Positions 36,727 to 46,321 are shown, numbered from the stretch's first letter. The stretch: DNA of 64,000 nt from Maridesulfovibrio sp. (GCF_963667685.1 NZ_OY763932.1:124001-188000), one strand, 5' to 3'. Notes: a model not told the origin generated them from the sequence alone. Numbers and translations are program-made.

Positions 36727-37797
36727 ATGGCTTGGATAGTTGATTTTGTATTGGTCCTCGGCGGGCTGATTTTCTTTCACGAGCTTGGACATTTCCTTGC
36801 AGCGCGTATGCTCGGTATCGGTGTGAAAACATTTTCACTCGGTTTCGGGCCTAAGCTGGCCGGATTCAGTTGGGGGACCACCAACTACCGTCTATCCCTT
36901 GTGCCTCTCGGTGGATACGTTAGCCTTGCAGGCGAAGAGCGGGACATGACTGAAGACAGTGGATTCAGCAGAAATGAGTTATTCATGAACCGTCCTCCGT
37001 GGCATCGCATGATTGTTGTCGCTGCCGGTCCGCTGTTCAACTTCCTGCTTGCATGGATAATTTTCTGGGGCATTATTATCAGCAACGGACAAATGGGACT
37101 GGCTCCCATCGTAGGGCAGCTGCAACCTGATAGTCCTGCTCTGCACGCAGGAATAGAATCAGGAGATAATGTCCTTTCCATAGATGGCCGTAAAATCGTC
37201 TTCTGGGCTGACCTTGCGGAAACCATCCAGACCAGCCAGTCCGAGAACCTCGACTTTGTTATAGACAGAAATGGCGAAACCAAAGAGATATCAATCAAGC
37301 CGCAGGTCCAGGAACTCAAAAATATTTTCGGCGAAACCATACGCAGACCTGTTGTAGGAATTGTCGCATCCGGAGATTCCAAGACAATTGAAATGAACGG
37401 GATTGACGGAGCTGTTGCCGCAGCAGAACAGACATGGGATGTTACCAAACTGATCTGCACCAGCATTGTCAAAATGATAGAACGGGTAGTGCCTATGGAC
37501 TCCATCGGCGGACCGATCATGATTGCACAGGCCATTAAACAGCAATCTGAACGAGGTCTTCTGGAACTACTGCACTTCACCGCTTTTATCAGCATCAACC
37601 TCGGACTGCTCAACCTGTTGCCCATCCCTGTTCTGGATGGTGGGCACCTGCTCTTTTTCAGTCTCGAGACAATTCTGCGCAAGCCGCTTAATGAAAGACT
37701 TCAGGCCGCAGCCACCCGCATGGGACTTCTGCTGCTGCTCTGCCTGATGGCTTTTGCCATTTTCAACGATATAGTAAGAACAATAAGCAGCAAATGA
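36727..37797 (+). CDS. rseP: RseP-family site-2 intramembrane zinc protease
   Basis: This 356-residue membrane protease has HELGH at residues 18-22, one PDZ domain (about 110-200, VGQLQPDSPALHAGIESGD), and the second metal motif NLLPIPVLDGG near 297. E. coli RseP has two PDZ domains; this shorter single-PDZ form is common outside gammaproteobacteria. It cleaves membrane anti-sigma factors and signal-peptide remnants. It starts 9 bases after dxr and overlaps tsaB by 4 bases. Confidence 0.95.
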   Translation: MAWIVDFVLVLGGLIFFHELGHFLAARMLGIGVKTFSLGFGPKLAGFSWGTTNYRLSLVPLGGYVSLAGEERDMTEDSGFSRNELFMNRPPWHRMIVVAAGPLFNFLLAWIIFWGIIISNGQMGLAPIVGQLQPDSPALHAGIESGDNVLSIDGRKIVFWADLAETIQTSQSENLDFVIDRNGETKEISIKPQVQELKNIFGETIRRPVVGIVASGDSKTIEMNGIDGAVAAAEQTWDVTKLICTSIVKMIERVVPMDSIGGPIMIAQAIKQQSERGLLELLHFTAFISINLGLLNLLPIPVLDGGHLLFFSLETILRKPLNERLQAAATRMGLLLLLCLMAFAIFNDIVRTISSK

Positions 37798-38600
37798 GTA
37801 TACCCTTAGAAGAAAAAAATGACCTTCTGCTTGCAATCAATGGAACAGAAGAAACTTTACAGATAATACTCGCAAGGCGGGAGAATGAAGATGAACCATA
37901 CTCCCTGCTGGAAACTAAAAGTCTCGTGGTTCCGGGCCGATCAGTTAACTTCATGATTCCGTCAATTCACGATTCCCTTAAACTTTTCGGATACAAAGCA
38001 ACTGACATTTCACGTATTGCAATTGCAGCAGGTCCGGGGAGTTTTACAGGATTGCGCCTGACCTTTGCCGGTGTCGCAGGAATTTCAGCCGGAAACGGCT
38101 GCCCGGTCGGTGCACTGGAATACCTGCCGATTATCGCTAAAGGTGCCGCGCTAGTGAGCAAACTACCTGTCTGGGCTGTTACCCATTCACGGAGGATGCA
38201 GGTATATCTGCAGGGCTTCGAAGCCATAAGCGAAAATATAAAACTGACCGCGATTACTCCACCGCTCCCTCTCACCGTGCAAAAAGCTGCGGAAGTTATC
38301 CTTTCATACAAACAGGAAAAGGCTGTTCTCGCAGGAACAGGACTGACGAAAAACAAGGTATTCTTTGATGCTTTTCTGGCTGAAAACAGTCAATACTCCG
38401 CTATGCCTGAAAGGTTTAACTTCCCGGATGTGCGGGATATACTTGAAGCGGCTGAACAAGCAGACTATTCGGAAGAAATGCCCGTGCCTATGTATCTGCG
38501 AGGTTCGGACGCCGAGGAAAACCTTGAAGCCATCGCCAGCAAGTTTGGCATACCACTTGAAAAAGCCCGTGAGCGACTGAAAAATGTTACTCCTCGTTAG
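37794..38600 (+). CDS. tsaB: tRNA threonylcarbamoyladenosine biosynthesis protein TsaB
   Basis: This 268-residue ASKHA-fold protein has the IAIAAGPGSFTGLRLTFA motif near residue 78 and the N-terminal LLLAINGTEETL strand. TsaB binds TsaD in the complex that makes the t6A modification of tRNAs. It overlaps rseP by the ATGA junction. A terminator follows, closing the operon. The C-terminal 60 residues are more variable, as usual. Confidence 0.92.
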   Translation: MSIPLEEKNDLLLAINGTEETLQIILARRENEDEPYSLLETKSLVVPGRSVNFMIPSIHDSLKLFGYKATDISRIAIAAGPGSFTGLRLTFAGVAGISAGNGCPVGALEYLPIIAKGAALVSKLPVWAVTHSRRMQVYLQGFEAISENIKLTAITPPLPLTVQKAAEVILSYKQEKAVLAGTGLTKNKVFFDAFLAENSQYSAMPERFNFPDVRDILEAAEQADYSEEMPVPMYLRGSDAEENLEAIASKFGIPLEKARERLKNVTPR

Positions 38601-38625
38601 CTAATTTTATAAAATTTAATATTGC

Positions 38626-38664
38626 AAAAAGGGATCTCCATAAACGGAGGTCCCTTTTTTTATT
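38626..38664 (+). terminator. Intrinsic terminator of cdsA-dxr-rseP-tsaB
   Basis: AAAAAGGGATCTCC pairs with GGAGGTCCCTTTTT around a six-base loop, then more Ts. Confidence 0.93.
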
Positions 38665-38691
38665 TGAAAAACAAAAAAAACGAACTGACCC

Positions 38692-38718
38692 TAAAGTTAT
38701 CTAAGTTTCAGACGATCA
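38692..38718 (+). promoter_or_regulatory. Sigma-28 (FliA) promoter of flagellin
   Basis: TAAA, a 15-base spacer and GACGATCA match the TAAA-N15-GCCGATAA consensus at all four and six of eight positions. It lies about 95 bases before flagellin. The long leader contains AAGGA at 38729 and 38780 and AAGGAGGA at the ribosome site, which are CsrA-like elements. Confidence 0.75.
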
Positions 38719-38814
38719 GGTAGGCACGAAGGACCAGTACAGCTTTGTGAACCTTTCGTTCCAAGGCAATGTTTTTGGCAAGGAAGCCAAAGATCACTTT
38801 TCAAGGAGGAAAAC

Positions 38815-39696
38815 ATGTCTTTAGTAATTAACCACAACTTGATGGCTATGAATGCTAACCGCAACCTGGCAGATTCGTATGGTAGCCTCGGTGTCTCAAC
38901 CCGTCGCCTGTCTTCAGGTCTTCGCGTTGGAACCGCTGCCGACGATGCTGCAGGTCTCGCAATTCGCGAACTTATGCGCTCTGACATTAAGTCACTCAAC
39001 CAGGGTATCCGTAACGCCAACGATGCAATTTCAATGATCCAGACCGCTGACGGCGCTCTCGGTGTTATTGACGAAAAGCTCATTCGTATGAAGGAACTTG
39101 CAACTCAGGCATCAACCGGTACCTACAACTCTGACCAGCGTCTGATCATCGACTCCGAATATCAGGCCATGGCATCAGAAATCACCCGTATTGCAAGTGC
39201 AACTGACTTTAACGGTATTCACCTGCTTAATGGTAACATGTCCGGAGCTAGCAGCGATCACAGTGGAACCGGTCTTACTTCTACTGGTCCTGTAAAGGTT
39301 CACTTCGGTACCGGTAACGATTGCTCGGAAGACTACTACTATGTTTCCATTAACACATCTACTGCTTCCGCACTTGGTGTTGGTAGCGCAGCGAGTAACT
39401 CCATTTCCACCCAGGAACTGGCGCAGAAGTCCCTTGAGAAGCTGAACAACGCTATCATCTCAAAGGATAAGATCCGCGCTAACCTCGGTGCTATGCAGAA
39501 CAGGCTGGAAAACACCATTACCAACCTGTCCATCCAGGCAGAAAACGTTCAGGCTGCGGAATCCCGCATTTCCGACGTTGACGTTGCAACTGAAATGACT
39601 GAGTTCACCCGTAACCAGATCCTGACCCAGTCCGCAGTAGCTATGCTCTCGCAGGCTAACAGCATGCCCAGAATGGCAATGCAGCTCATCGGTTAA
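38815..39696 (+). CDS. Flagellin
   Basis: This 293-residue flagellin has the conserved N-terminal D0/D1 (MSLVINHNLMAMNANRNL, then GLRVGTAADDAAGLAI) and C-terminal (ENVQAAESRISDVDVATEM to QANSMPRMAMQLIG) helices. The central domain is short, about 70 residues, rich in Ser/Thr/Gly. A strong AAGGAGG site is 5 bases from ATG 38815 and codon use is highly biased, both fitting abundant expression. It precedes fliD and fliS, with glycosyltransferase genes nearby. Whether it is the only flagellin cannot be known here. Confidence 0.97.
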   Translation: MSLVINHNLMAMNANRNLADSYGSLGVSTRRLSSGLRVGTAADDAAGLAIRELMRSDIKSLNQGIRNANDAISMIQTADGALGVIDEKLIRMKELATQASTGTYNSDQRLIIDSEYQAMASEITRIASATDFNGIHLLNGNMSGASSDHSGTGLTSTGPVKVHFGTGNDCSEDYYYVSINTSTASALGVGSAASNSISTQELAQKSLEKLNNAIISKDKIRANLGAMQNRLENTITNLSIQAENVQAAESRISDVDVATEMTEFTRNQILTQSAVAMLSQANSMPRMAMQLIG

Positions 39697-39747
39697 TAGA
39701 ATCGAATACGCAGCATAAAGCATTCTGATTAAGTCAGATTAGTGGAT

Positions 39748-39782
39748 AAAGCCGGGTCCGGTTCAACCGGCCCGGCTTTTTC
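39748..39782 (+). terminator. Intrinsic terminator of flagellin
   Basis: AAGCCGGG and CCCGGCTT arms with internal CCGG/CCGG pairing around TTCAA are followed by Ts. Confidence 0.92.
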
Positions 39783-39839
39783 TCTAATGAATGTACAAAC
39801 ATGCTATTATTAACAAACTCTTAACCAATCACTAACACT

Positions 39840-39856
39840 TGGCATCCTGATTGCAT
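39840..39856 (+). promoter_or_regulatory. Sigma-54 promoter of fliD-fliS
   Basis: TGGCATCCTGATTGCAT matches TGGCAC-N5-TTGCW, with the -24 GG and -12 GC exactly 12 bases apart. It lies 49 bases before fliD. Confidence 0.8.
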
Positions 39857-39904
39857 CTCAAGAGGTGAGAATAGAACCAGGGAAAAAAATTCCCGGAGAT
39901 AATT

Positions 39905-41638
39905 ATGTCTGATTACACCTCAGGAAATATCAACTTTACCGGACTCGGCTCCGGAACCGACTTCCAGTCTCTTATTGATGGACTGATCAAGCTTGAACGA
40001 GTCCATATCAACAGACTCGAGAGCTGGAAAAGCACGTGGAGCGATAAAGTTGAAAAGTTTCAGGAACTGAATACTGCCCTGCTCGGCCTCCAGACTACGC
40101 TGAAGTCCATGGATACACTTGATGAATTCATGACTAAGGCCGTATCGAGCTCCGATTCAGATATAGCAACCGCGACAGCAAACAGTCAGGCGGACGTAAC
40201 CAGCCATACATTAGAAGTAAAATATTTAGCTAAAAACGACATCGTCGTAGGCAGTATCGGACTCTCTGACGCTAAGGATGCCTACTATTCATCAGCCGGT
40301 TCTTTTACATTTTCATATGCGGGCAAATCCGTAACTCTTAGCAATATTCCAGCCGGAACAACTTTGGAAGGCATGGTTAATATAATTAATAACCATGCCG
40401 ACAGCCGTGATAAAATCAGGGCGACGGTCCTGAATGACGGTTTCTACACCCGTTTACAAATTTATGGGCTTGACCTTGGATCTGAGAATAGAATTATAAT
40501 TTCCAATACTCCCGGATCAGTTTTTACCGAAAACAATTACCTTACAACTCAGTATTCTCAGGATGCATGGCTGAAAGTAGATGGCTTTCCGCCGGGCTCT
40601 AATGCGTGGATGGTTCGTGATTCCAATACCATCGATGACCTCGTTCCCGGAGTCACCTTAAATCTTAAGAAGCCCAACCTTGGCAACCCCATACACATCG
40701 GCGTAACGACGGATAAGGAAGGAATGGTCGAAAACGTCCAGAAGTTTGTCGACCAGACGAATGAAGTCCGGCAAATGATCAAGGACCTGACATCAGTTTC
40801 GACCTCTTCAGACAAGGCCAAGGGTTCTATCCTGACTGGTAACTACGGTGTTGAACTGTTGATCGGCCAAAGGTTGAAGGAAGTCGTAGCCAGCAAGGGG
40901 ATCGGTTTTTCATGGTTTTTCGAAGACGAAGCTACTGGAAATACCAGAGGTGACCGCTATTCAGCCCTTTCACAGTTAGGCATCAAGACCAATGCAGATA
41001 CCGGCGGCGCCAATATGGGACTGCTGGAACTTGATACAGAGGAGCTGACAAAAGCCCTGAATGACGACCCGATGGCTGTCGCCAAGCTTTTCTCTGCAAA
41101 CTATATGGGTGAGTCAGAATCTTCCAACCTGACCTACTTGTCACATATCACAGGTGTGACCAAGCCCGGGCAGTATAACGTCCAGTATGAAGTTGCGGGC
41201 GGCAAACTGGTCTCGGCAACCATAAATGGCGTTGCGGCGTCAGTTGATTCCACCTCCTGGCAGATCACCGGTCCTGCCGGAACCGATGCTTCCGGTATGG
41301 CTATCCGAGTTGAAAACAGGGCCGATGGAATCTACGGCAATTCAGACGTTGACGCTTCAGATGCAATGAAAATCAATCTGAAGCTTGGAAAGATAGGTGA
41401 AACGGTCGAAATTCTCAGTGATATCACCAGTGAGGATGGCCCCCTTGAAATTCTTCAGGATAACTATGCTACGATCATGGATAATATCGACAAAAAAATC
41501 GAGTATGAAGAAGATCGTATTGCGCTGAAGAAGAGAATGCTGACAGAGAAGTACGCAAGGCTTGACGAACTGCTCGGTAACTATCAGGGCCAATCCGCTT
41601 CGCTCACAGCAAGCGTAACCCAATTAATGAAGAGTTAA
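39905..41638 (+). CDS. fliD: Flagellar filament cap protein FliD
   Basis: This 577-residue HAP2 protein caps the filament and promotes flagellin insertion at the tip. The N-terminal NFTGLGSGTDFQSLIDGLIKLE-type motif and the C-terminal coiled coil (DNIDKKIEYEEDRIALKKRM to LTASVTQLMKS) are intact. The middle holds the variable cap domains. A sigma-54 promoter precedes it, so it is a mid-class flagellar gene here, whereas flagellin uses sigma-28. Confidence 0.95.
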   Translation: MSDYTSGNINFTGLGSGTDFQSLIDGLIKLERVHINRLESWKSTWSDKVEKFQELNTALLGLQTTLKSMDTLDEFMTKAVSSSDSDIATATANSQADVTSHTLEVKYLAKNDIVVGSIGLSDAKDAYYSSAGSFTFSYAGKSVTLSNIPAGTTLEGMVNIINNHADSRDKIRATVLNDGFYTRLQIYGLDLGSENRIIISNTPGSVFTENNYLTTQYSQDAWLKVDGFPPGSNAWMVRDSNTIDDLVPGVTLNLKKPNLGNPIHIGVTTDKEGMVENVQKFVDQTNEVRQMIKDLTSVSTSSDKAKGSILTGNYGVELLIGQRLKEVVASKGIGFSWFFEDEATGNTRGDRYSALSQLGIKTNADTGGANMGLLELDTEELTKALNDDPMAVAKLFSANYMGESESSNLTYLSHITGVTKPGQYNVQYEVAGGKLVSATINGVAASVDSTSWQITGPAGTDASGMAIRVENRADGIYGNSDVDASDAMKINLKLGKIGETVEILSDITSEDGPLEILQDNYATIMDNIDKKIEYEEDRIALKKRMLTEKYARLDELLGNYQGQSASLTASVTQLMKS

Positions 41639-41718
41639 CTTGAACCGGTAATTTTTTTAAAAAAGACTCTAATGTTTCCCGGAAGACTACCGATCAGTAA
41701 GTCAGGAGGAGCAATTAT

Positions 41719-42267
41719 ATGCACAAAGCCGCTCAAGCTTATCTTTCAACTCAGGTCCATACCACTTCAAAGGGAGAACTTCTCCTTATGCTTTATGATG
41801 CTGCAATCAAGTTCATGAAGCAGGCCAAAGTTAAAATCAATGAAAAGGATTACGCAGCGAAAGGAATCCTGATATCCAAGGCTATTGAAGTTATCTCTGA
41901 GCTTACCGCCAGCCTGAACAAGGAAAAAGGCGGAGAACTCGCTGAGAACCTTAGCAAACTCTATATCTTCTGTAACACAAGACTTCTGCAGGCGAACTTG
42001 AAAATGGATACTCAGAAGCTTGATGAAGTTATCAAGATTATCGATGGTATTGCTTCTGCTTACCGGGAAATCATCCCTACCGAAGAAGCACGAGCCGCAG
42101 TTCCTTTGCAGACAACGGCAAGCGCCAGCAGCGGTACAACAAATGTAAACCGCAGTTTTGTTAACGACGCCGGGTATGGCATGCCCACACCCTCGGCACA
42201 AAATATGCCGTCTCCCAATGCACTGCGCCTAAAGAAGGCTGCAAATGCATACGGCGGTGGAATATAG
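41719..42267 (+). CDS. fliS: Flagellin export chaperone FliS
   Basis: This 182-residue protein keeps flagellin unpolymerised before export. Residues 1-125 form the FliS helical bundle (AYLSTQVHTTSKGELLLMLYDAAIKF; LYIFCNTRLLQANLKMD). The last 55 residues are a low-complexity Ala/Ser/Pro/Asn tail ending in Gly, longer than usual for the family. An AGGAGG site precedes ATG 41719, 80 bases after fliD. A terminator closes the unit. Confidence 0.94.
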   Translation: MHKAAQAYLSTQVHTTSKGELLLMLYDAAIKFMKQAKVKINEKDYAAKGILISKAIEVISELTASLNKEKGGELAENLSKLYIFCNTRLLQANLKMDTQKLDEVIKIIDGIASAYREIIPTEEARAAVPLQTTASASSGTTNVNRSFVNDAGYGMPTPSAQNMPSPNALRLKKAANAYGGGI

Positions 42268-42309
42268 ATAACCAAGCCATAATTTGCTCCGGCTGTTTAT
42301 TTAGACATA

Positions 42310-42340
42310 AAGCCCCTGTTTTTTCGACAGGGGCTTTTCT
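42310..42340 (+). terminator. Intrinsic terminator of fliD-fliS
   Basis: AAGCCCCTGT and ACAGGGGCTT form a 10-base stem with a seven-base loop and a T-run. Confidence 0.93.
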
Positions 42341-42379
42341 TATTTACTTAGCACGGCCTATCTGTCATCTATTTCAATC

Positions 42380-43465
42380 ATGGATAATAACAGAATAAGA
42401 GTTCTTCAGGTTTCCCCATCACTGGATCTTGGCGGCACAGAAAAGGTAATGCAGTCATTTGCCGTTAATCTGGACGATAAACTATTCGAGACTGCCGTCT
42501 ACTCGCCTGTAGACGGACCAAGGGGAAGAATTCTCCGTAAATACGGAGTGGCTACATTCATCAATGCCGATTTATTTTCCGTGTTGTTAAAATTCCGTCC
42601 TGATGTTGTACATATCCATCGTGCAGGATGGGCAGAGCCGGGATCACTGCGCCCCATTAAACTGGCAGAAATACCCGTGCTGGTGGAAACAAACGTATTC
42701 GGACGCCATGATCCGACCCCTGAAGCCAATCTTATTGACCGTCATTTGTTTGTCTCCCAATTCTGCGCCGCACGCTTCGAAAAAGTAAATTCCATCCCTG
42801 CTGTTACGCCGAAGTATTCCGTCCTCTATAATCCGGTTGATACCGACTTTTTTGCCGAACACTGCCCGGCAGACCGTGAAAGACCCCTCAATTCATTTGG
42901 GCGGATTTCACGTGCCGACAAGGGGAAATGGTCAAGCCTTGCCATTGACTTCCTGCCAATACTTGAGAAGCAGGTAAAAAGCGGCATGCTCCAACCTTTT
43001 CTTTACAGCATTATCGGTGGTATACCTGAAGCGGAACAATTTGTCGCAGAGCACAACCTGCAAAAATACGTAAATTTTCTTCCTCCTGTGCTTACTGATG
43101 CAGAAATTTCAGACTTTCTAAACTCTATAGGATTTCTGGTTCACGCTAACGACACCGGGGAATCCTTCGGCCTCGTCATTGCGGAAGCAATGGCCGCAGG
43201 ATTACCGGTCATCACCCACCCCAGCAAGGGGTTGAGAGATAATGCTCAGCTGGAGCTGGTTGAGCATGGTGAAACCGGAATTGTTGCAAGTGATTCGCAT
43301 GAATTTGCGCAAGCTGTGAAATTCCTGCTTACACATCCGCAGAAAGCGCGTGAGATGGGTGAAAAAGGAAGGGACAAAGCCGCAAAACTTTTCCGGGCTC
43401 AGGATATAGCTGCAAAATTAGGTTCAATTTATATTGAACTACTCAAAATTAAGAACAAAATATAA
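42380..43465 (+). CDS. Glycosyltransferase, GT-B fold (family 4-like)
   Basis: This 361-residue GT-B enzyme has the N-terminal SPSLDLGGTEKVMQSFA motif and, near residue 260, DTGESFGLVIAEAMAAGLPVI, which carries the EX7E nucleotide-sugar motif. It transfers a sugar from a nucleotide donor. Its place directly after fliS and before another transferase suggests flagellin or surface glycan modification; this is inference. No ribosome site is evident before ATG 42380. It overlaps nothing, but the next gene starts 4 bases after its end. Confidence 0.88.
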   Translation: MDNNRIRVLQVSPSLDLGGTEKVMQSFAVNLDDKLFETAVYSPVDGPRGRILRKYGVATFINADLFSVLLKFRPDVVHIHRAGWAEPGSLRPIKLAEIPVLVETNVFGRHDPTPEANLIDRHLFVSQFCAARFEKVNSIPAVTPKYSVLYNPVDTDFFAEHCPADRERPLNSFGRISRADKGKWSSLAIDFLPILEKQVKSGMLQPFLYSIIGGIPEAEQFVAEHNLQKYVNFLPPVLTDAEISDFLNSIGFLVHANDTGESFGLVIAEAMAAGLPVITHPSKGLRDNAQLELVEHGETGIVASDSHEFAQAVKFLLTHPQKAREMGEKGRDKAAKLFRAQDIAAKLGSIYIELLKIKNKI

Positions 43466-43469
43466 TTAC

Positions 43470-44660
43470 ATGCTGCACACTTTCACCCTCTACTCAAACC
43501 AAATTCTGAGCTATCTTCTTGATGGACTGCCGGAGGAAGAAACTGCCCCGCTTTCCACTCCTGCAGCAGAAACCGCTGCAAAACATCTTCGCTTTGCAGA
43601 TAGGCGGAATGCGGAAACTATAATTCTTTTCGGGGCGGGCGACGGGAGATTGGCTAAGGAATTGGCAGAGAAGAAGAAAGGCAACCAGATTCTTTTGATC
43701 TGTGATCTTTTTCCCCAACAGATCAGACGACTCACAGCTAATGGATTTGACAGTATCATTAATCAAAATTGCGCAGTTCTAACAGACTCCTCAATATGGT
43801 CTCAACTCCTTCTGCTTATCCAGAACGGATACAATGCAGCAGATTCACATCTGATCCTAAATCCCGCCTTAACCGGAGACAGCAAAAAAAAACACCAGAA
43901 CCTGCAAAAGATATTCTCAGGCACCAAGAAGCTTACACTTCCTGAATCACACGGGCATGGCAAAATTTCAGCTGCTGCAATACTCAGCCCGGATGAACCG
44001 GATCTGAAAGATTTCATCAACAACTTTCCAGAATGGGTAAATGAAATAGTACTTGTTTGGGATACTTCTGAACTCAATCACATCCGTGAAAATGAAGAGT
44101 TTCAAAATAAAAAGATTATCCACATCTGCCAGCAGCTGAATGCAGATTTCTCCGCGCAACGTAACCGCATGCTTCAACATTGCTCCGGGGACTGGGTAAT
44201 ATATTTAGACGCGGACGAGAGACTTGATAATGACAGCTGGGATATACTGAGACAGGCAACAGCATTGGAAGCTTGTGATTGCTGGTATCTACCGCGCATG
44301 ACTTTTTACCCGGACAGTTCAAATAGCCGTATCGGATATGGCTTATGGCCGGATCTGCAACTACGGCTTTTTAAAAATACATCCAGACTAAGATTCATCA
44401 ATAGGATTCACGAGAAATTGACCGGAATACAAGGTAAATCAGGTATCTTACCGGACTGCCCTATCCAGCACCTGACCCATATTTTGAAGAGCAGGGAAAA
44501 AATCGAAAATAAACTCAAAAATTTTGATCAAGCCGCAGGAGGAAAGGTCAGCCATCGTCTTGGAAAAGAATTCCCAAATATTTTAAATGAGTTTATAGAT
44601 CCCGGAAAAGACAGAAAAGTCGGGCCGCTTCTGCTTCCTGACATTAATTTGACATGCTGA
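43470..44660 (+). CDS. Two-domain glycosyltransferase (N-terminal Rossmann-like, C-terminal GT2-like)
   Basis: The protein has 396 residues from ATG 43470; the frame extends into the preceding gene from a TTG at 43434, which seems unneeded. Residues 30-130 look Rossmann-like (TIILFGAGDGRLAKELAEKK), similar to methyltransferase-type folds. Residues 185-330 resemble a GT2 transferase: AQRNRMLQHCSGDWVIYLDADERLD has the DAD-type metal site, and later RLRFINRIHEKL is typical. Immediate linkage to the GT-B gene and flagellar genes suggests flagellin glycosylation. The N-terminal domain could instead be an inactive nucleotide-binding fold. Confidence 0.8.
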   Translation: MLHTFTLYSNQILSYLLDGLPEEETAPLSTPAAETAAKHLRFADRRNAETIILFGAGDGRLAKELAEKKKGNQILLICDLFPQQIRRLTANGFDSIINQNCAVLTDSSIWSQLLLLIQNGYNAADSHLILNPALTGDSKKKHQNLQKIFSGTKKLTLPESHGHGKISAAAILSPDEPDLKDFINNFPEWVNEIVLVWDTSELNHIRENEEFQNKKIIHICQQLNADFSAQRNRMLQHCSGDWVIYLDADERLDNDSWDILRQATALEACDCWYLPRMTFYPDSSNSRIGYGLWPDLQLRLFKNTSRLRFINRIHEKLTGIQGKSGILPDCPIQHLTHILKSREKIENKLKNFDQAAGGKVSHRLGKEFPNILNEFIDPGKDRKVGPLLLPDINLTC

Positions 44661-44744
44661 TCATACACAATTGGCATTGCCTAACAGTATAAAATTTATT
44701 AGGTCTGACCAAAATATTCAGACAAACAGCGTCAAGGATTTAAT

Positions 44745-45818
44745 ATGAAAGTTACTTGTCCCGAATGTAATTTCAGCAGTGAAATACCGGTAGATAAAAT
44801 TCCGGCAACTGCCCAGCTTGCCACTTGCCCTAAGTGTAAGGCTAAATTCAAATTCAGAGATCTTGATGAGGAATATGCTCCTGTATCAGATGGTCAAACT
44901 GAACAATACAGCAACCCTGATCCGGATGAAGAGTACGGCGATGCTGCAGCTTATGTTAACCAGCACTCGCAGGAAGCCCCCCATACCGAATCAGGATATG
45001 AGCAGCCTGCCCAATACGAAGAGCAGCCTGAACAGTATGAGACGCAACCGGAACAGCAGCCTTATGTGCAGGATAAGTCCATACACGAAGAACCTGCGCA
45101 TGAAGATAAGTCCGACATCTGGCAACGTCTTGACTCCATGAGCCCCGAGGATGTTCATGAAGAATCTGAATACATGCCTGATGCACATGCCACTGAGGGC
45201 GAAGTTCCTTTTGAAAATATGGAGAAATACGGATTTTTTCCTGCTTTCTTCTTAACAATCAAACAGGTCATCCTATCCCCTGCTGCATTTTTCAAGAACA
45301 TGCCTCTCAAAGGGTTTTTGATGCCCCTGTTTTTCTTCATACTACTGGCTGAATTTCAGGAAATCTGTAATTTCATCTGGACCATGGCCGGAGTAGATAC
45401 CTCCATGACAAGTGATGTAGGCAGAATGGTGAATGATTCCATTATCGCCGACTCTTTGAAGGATGGAACCGGACCGGCATTAATCTCACTGCTGCTCTAT
45501 CCATTGATGTTGGCCGGGATCAGCTTTCCGCTTATCGGCATGACTCACATCATGCTCATGATTTTCGGAGCTGGTGACCGTGGGTATCAGGCAACATTCA
45601 GGGCCACAGCGTATTCCTACGCCCCCATTATTCTCTGTGTGGTTCCAGTTGTTGGGGACATGATCGGTGCGCTGATAAGCGTTGCCTTATCAATCATAGC
45701 TTATAAAAACATCCACAATACTACATACATGCGTGTTGTACTTTCAATGGTAATGCCTCTTGTGCTACTATTAGTGATATTGGGCTTTTACTTGCAGTTC
45801 AACCAGCCCACAATCTAG
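44745..45818 (+). CDS. Zinc-ribbon/Yip1-domain membrane protein
   Basis: The 357 residues begin with an MJ0042-type zinc ribbon: CPEC near residue 4 and CPKC near residue 28. A Glu/Gln/Pro/Tyr-rich disordered segment (about 45-150) follows, then a Yip1-type membrane domain with about five helices (about 175-355). Proteins with this layout are widespread in deltaproteobacteria; no biochemical role is established. An AAGGA site precedes ATG 44745. A small gene follows 15 bases later, in the same unit. Confidence 0.85.
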   Translation: MKVTCPECNFSSEIPVDKIPATAQLATCPKCKAKFKFRDLDEEYAPVSDGQTEQYSNPDPDEEYGDAAAYVNQHSQEAPHTESGYEQPAQYEEQPEQYETQPEQQPYVQDKSIHEEPAHEDKSDIWQRLDSMSPEDVHEESEYMPDAHATEGEVPFENMEKYGFFPAFFLTIKQVILSPAAFFKNMPLKGFLMPLFFFILLAEFQEICNFIWTMAGVDTSMTSDVGRMVNDSIIADSLKDGTGPALISLLLYPLMLAGISFPLIGMTHIMLMIFGAGDRGYQATFRATAYSYAPIILCVVPVVGDMIGALISVALSIIAYKNIHNTTYMRVVLSMVMPLVLLLVILGFYLQFNQPTI

Positions 45819-45833
45819 CTGCCGGGGATATTT

Positions 45834-46169
45834 ATGTTTGGATGGTTTAAAGGAAAAATTAATAATGCCAAGGAACGTATCCGCATTGCCAAGGAAATTA
45901 ACCCTAGAAGTTTCCGTAGTATGGCCCGCGAGATAACAGATCTGGCCGATGCCTGCTCTCAGGTCTGCTTACCTGAAAGCGAGCTGTTACAGAGAGTTGA
46001 AAAAATAAAAGGCGAAATGGAACAGCTCACAGAACTGACCCTCCAGCCGGAATTCAAAAAGCTCTCGGTACAACGCAAAATGGAACTCCGCCAAAGCCTG
46101 ATCCAATCACGCGAACAGATTCTGGATTCCATGCAAGCAACACCATCCCCAACTAAACTAATCCAATAA
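45834..46169 (+). CDS. Small hypothetical coiled-coil protein
   Basis: I do not recognise this 111-residue, highly helical, charged protein (MFGWFKGKINNAKERIRIAKE at the start). It has no membrane segment, but an amphipathic N-terminal helix that could bind a membrane surface. It follows the Yip1-domain gene by 15 bases and shares its terminator, so the two probably work together. Confidence 0.7.
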   Translation: MFGWFKGKINNAKERIRIAKEINPRSFRSMAREITDLADACSQVCLPESELLQRVEKIKGEMEQLTELTLQPEFKKLSVQRKMELRQSLIQSREQILDSMQATPSPTKLIQ

Positions 46170-46209
46170 AAAAAGGGCGGTTCTTCAAAAGAGAAACCGC
46201 CCTTTTTTA
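46168..46209 (+). terminator. Intrinsic terminator
   Basis: AAAAGGGCGGTT and AACCGCCCTTTT arms around an A-rich loop are followed by Ts. Confidence 0.92.
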
Positions 46210-46321
46210 TGGCTTGATTCACAAACCTAGCACGAACCACCGCAACCGACTTTGTGAACATTTCTTTGGAGGAAAAGTAATAAAAAAATTATGCTGAATC
46301 TAATCATAAAAAGAATTAGCA

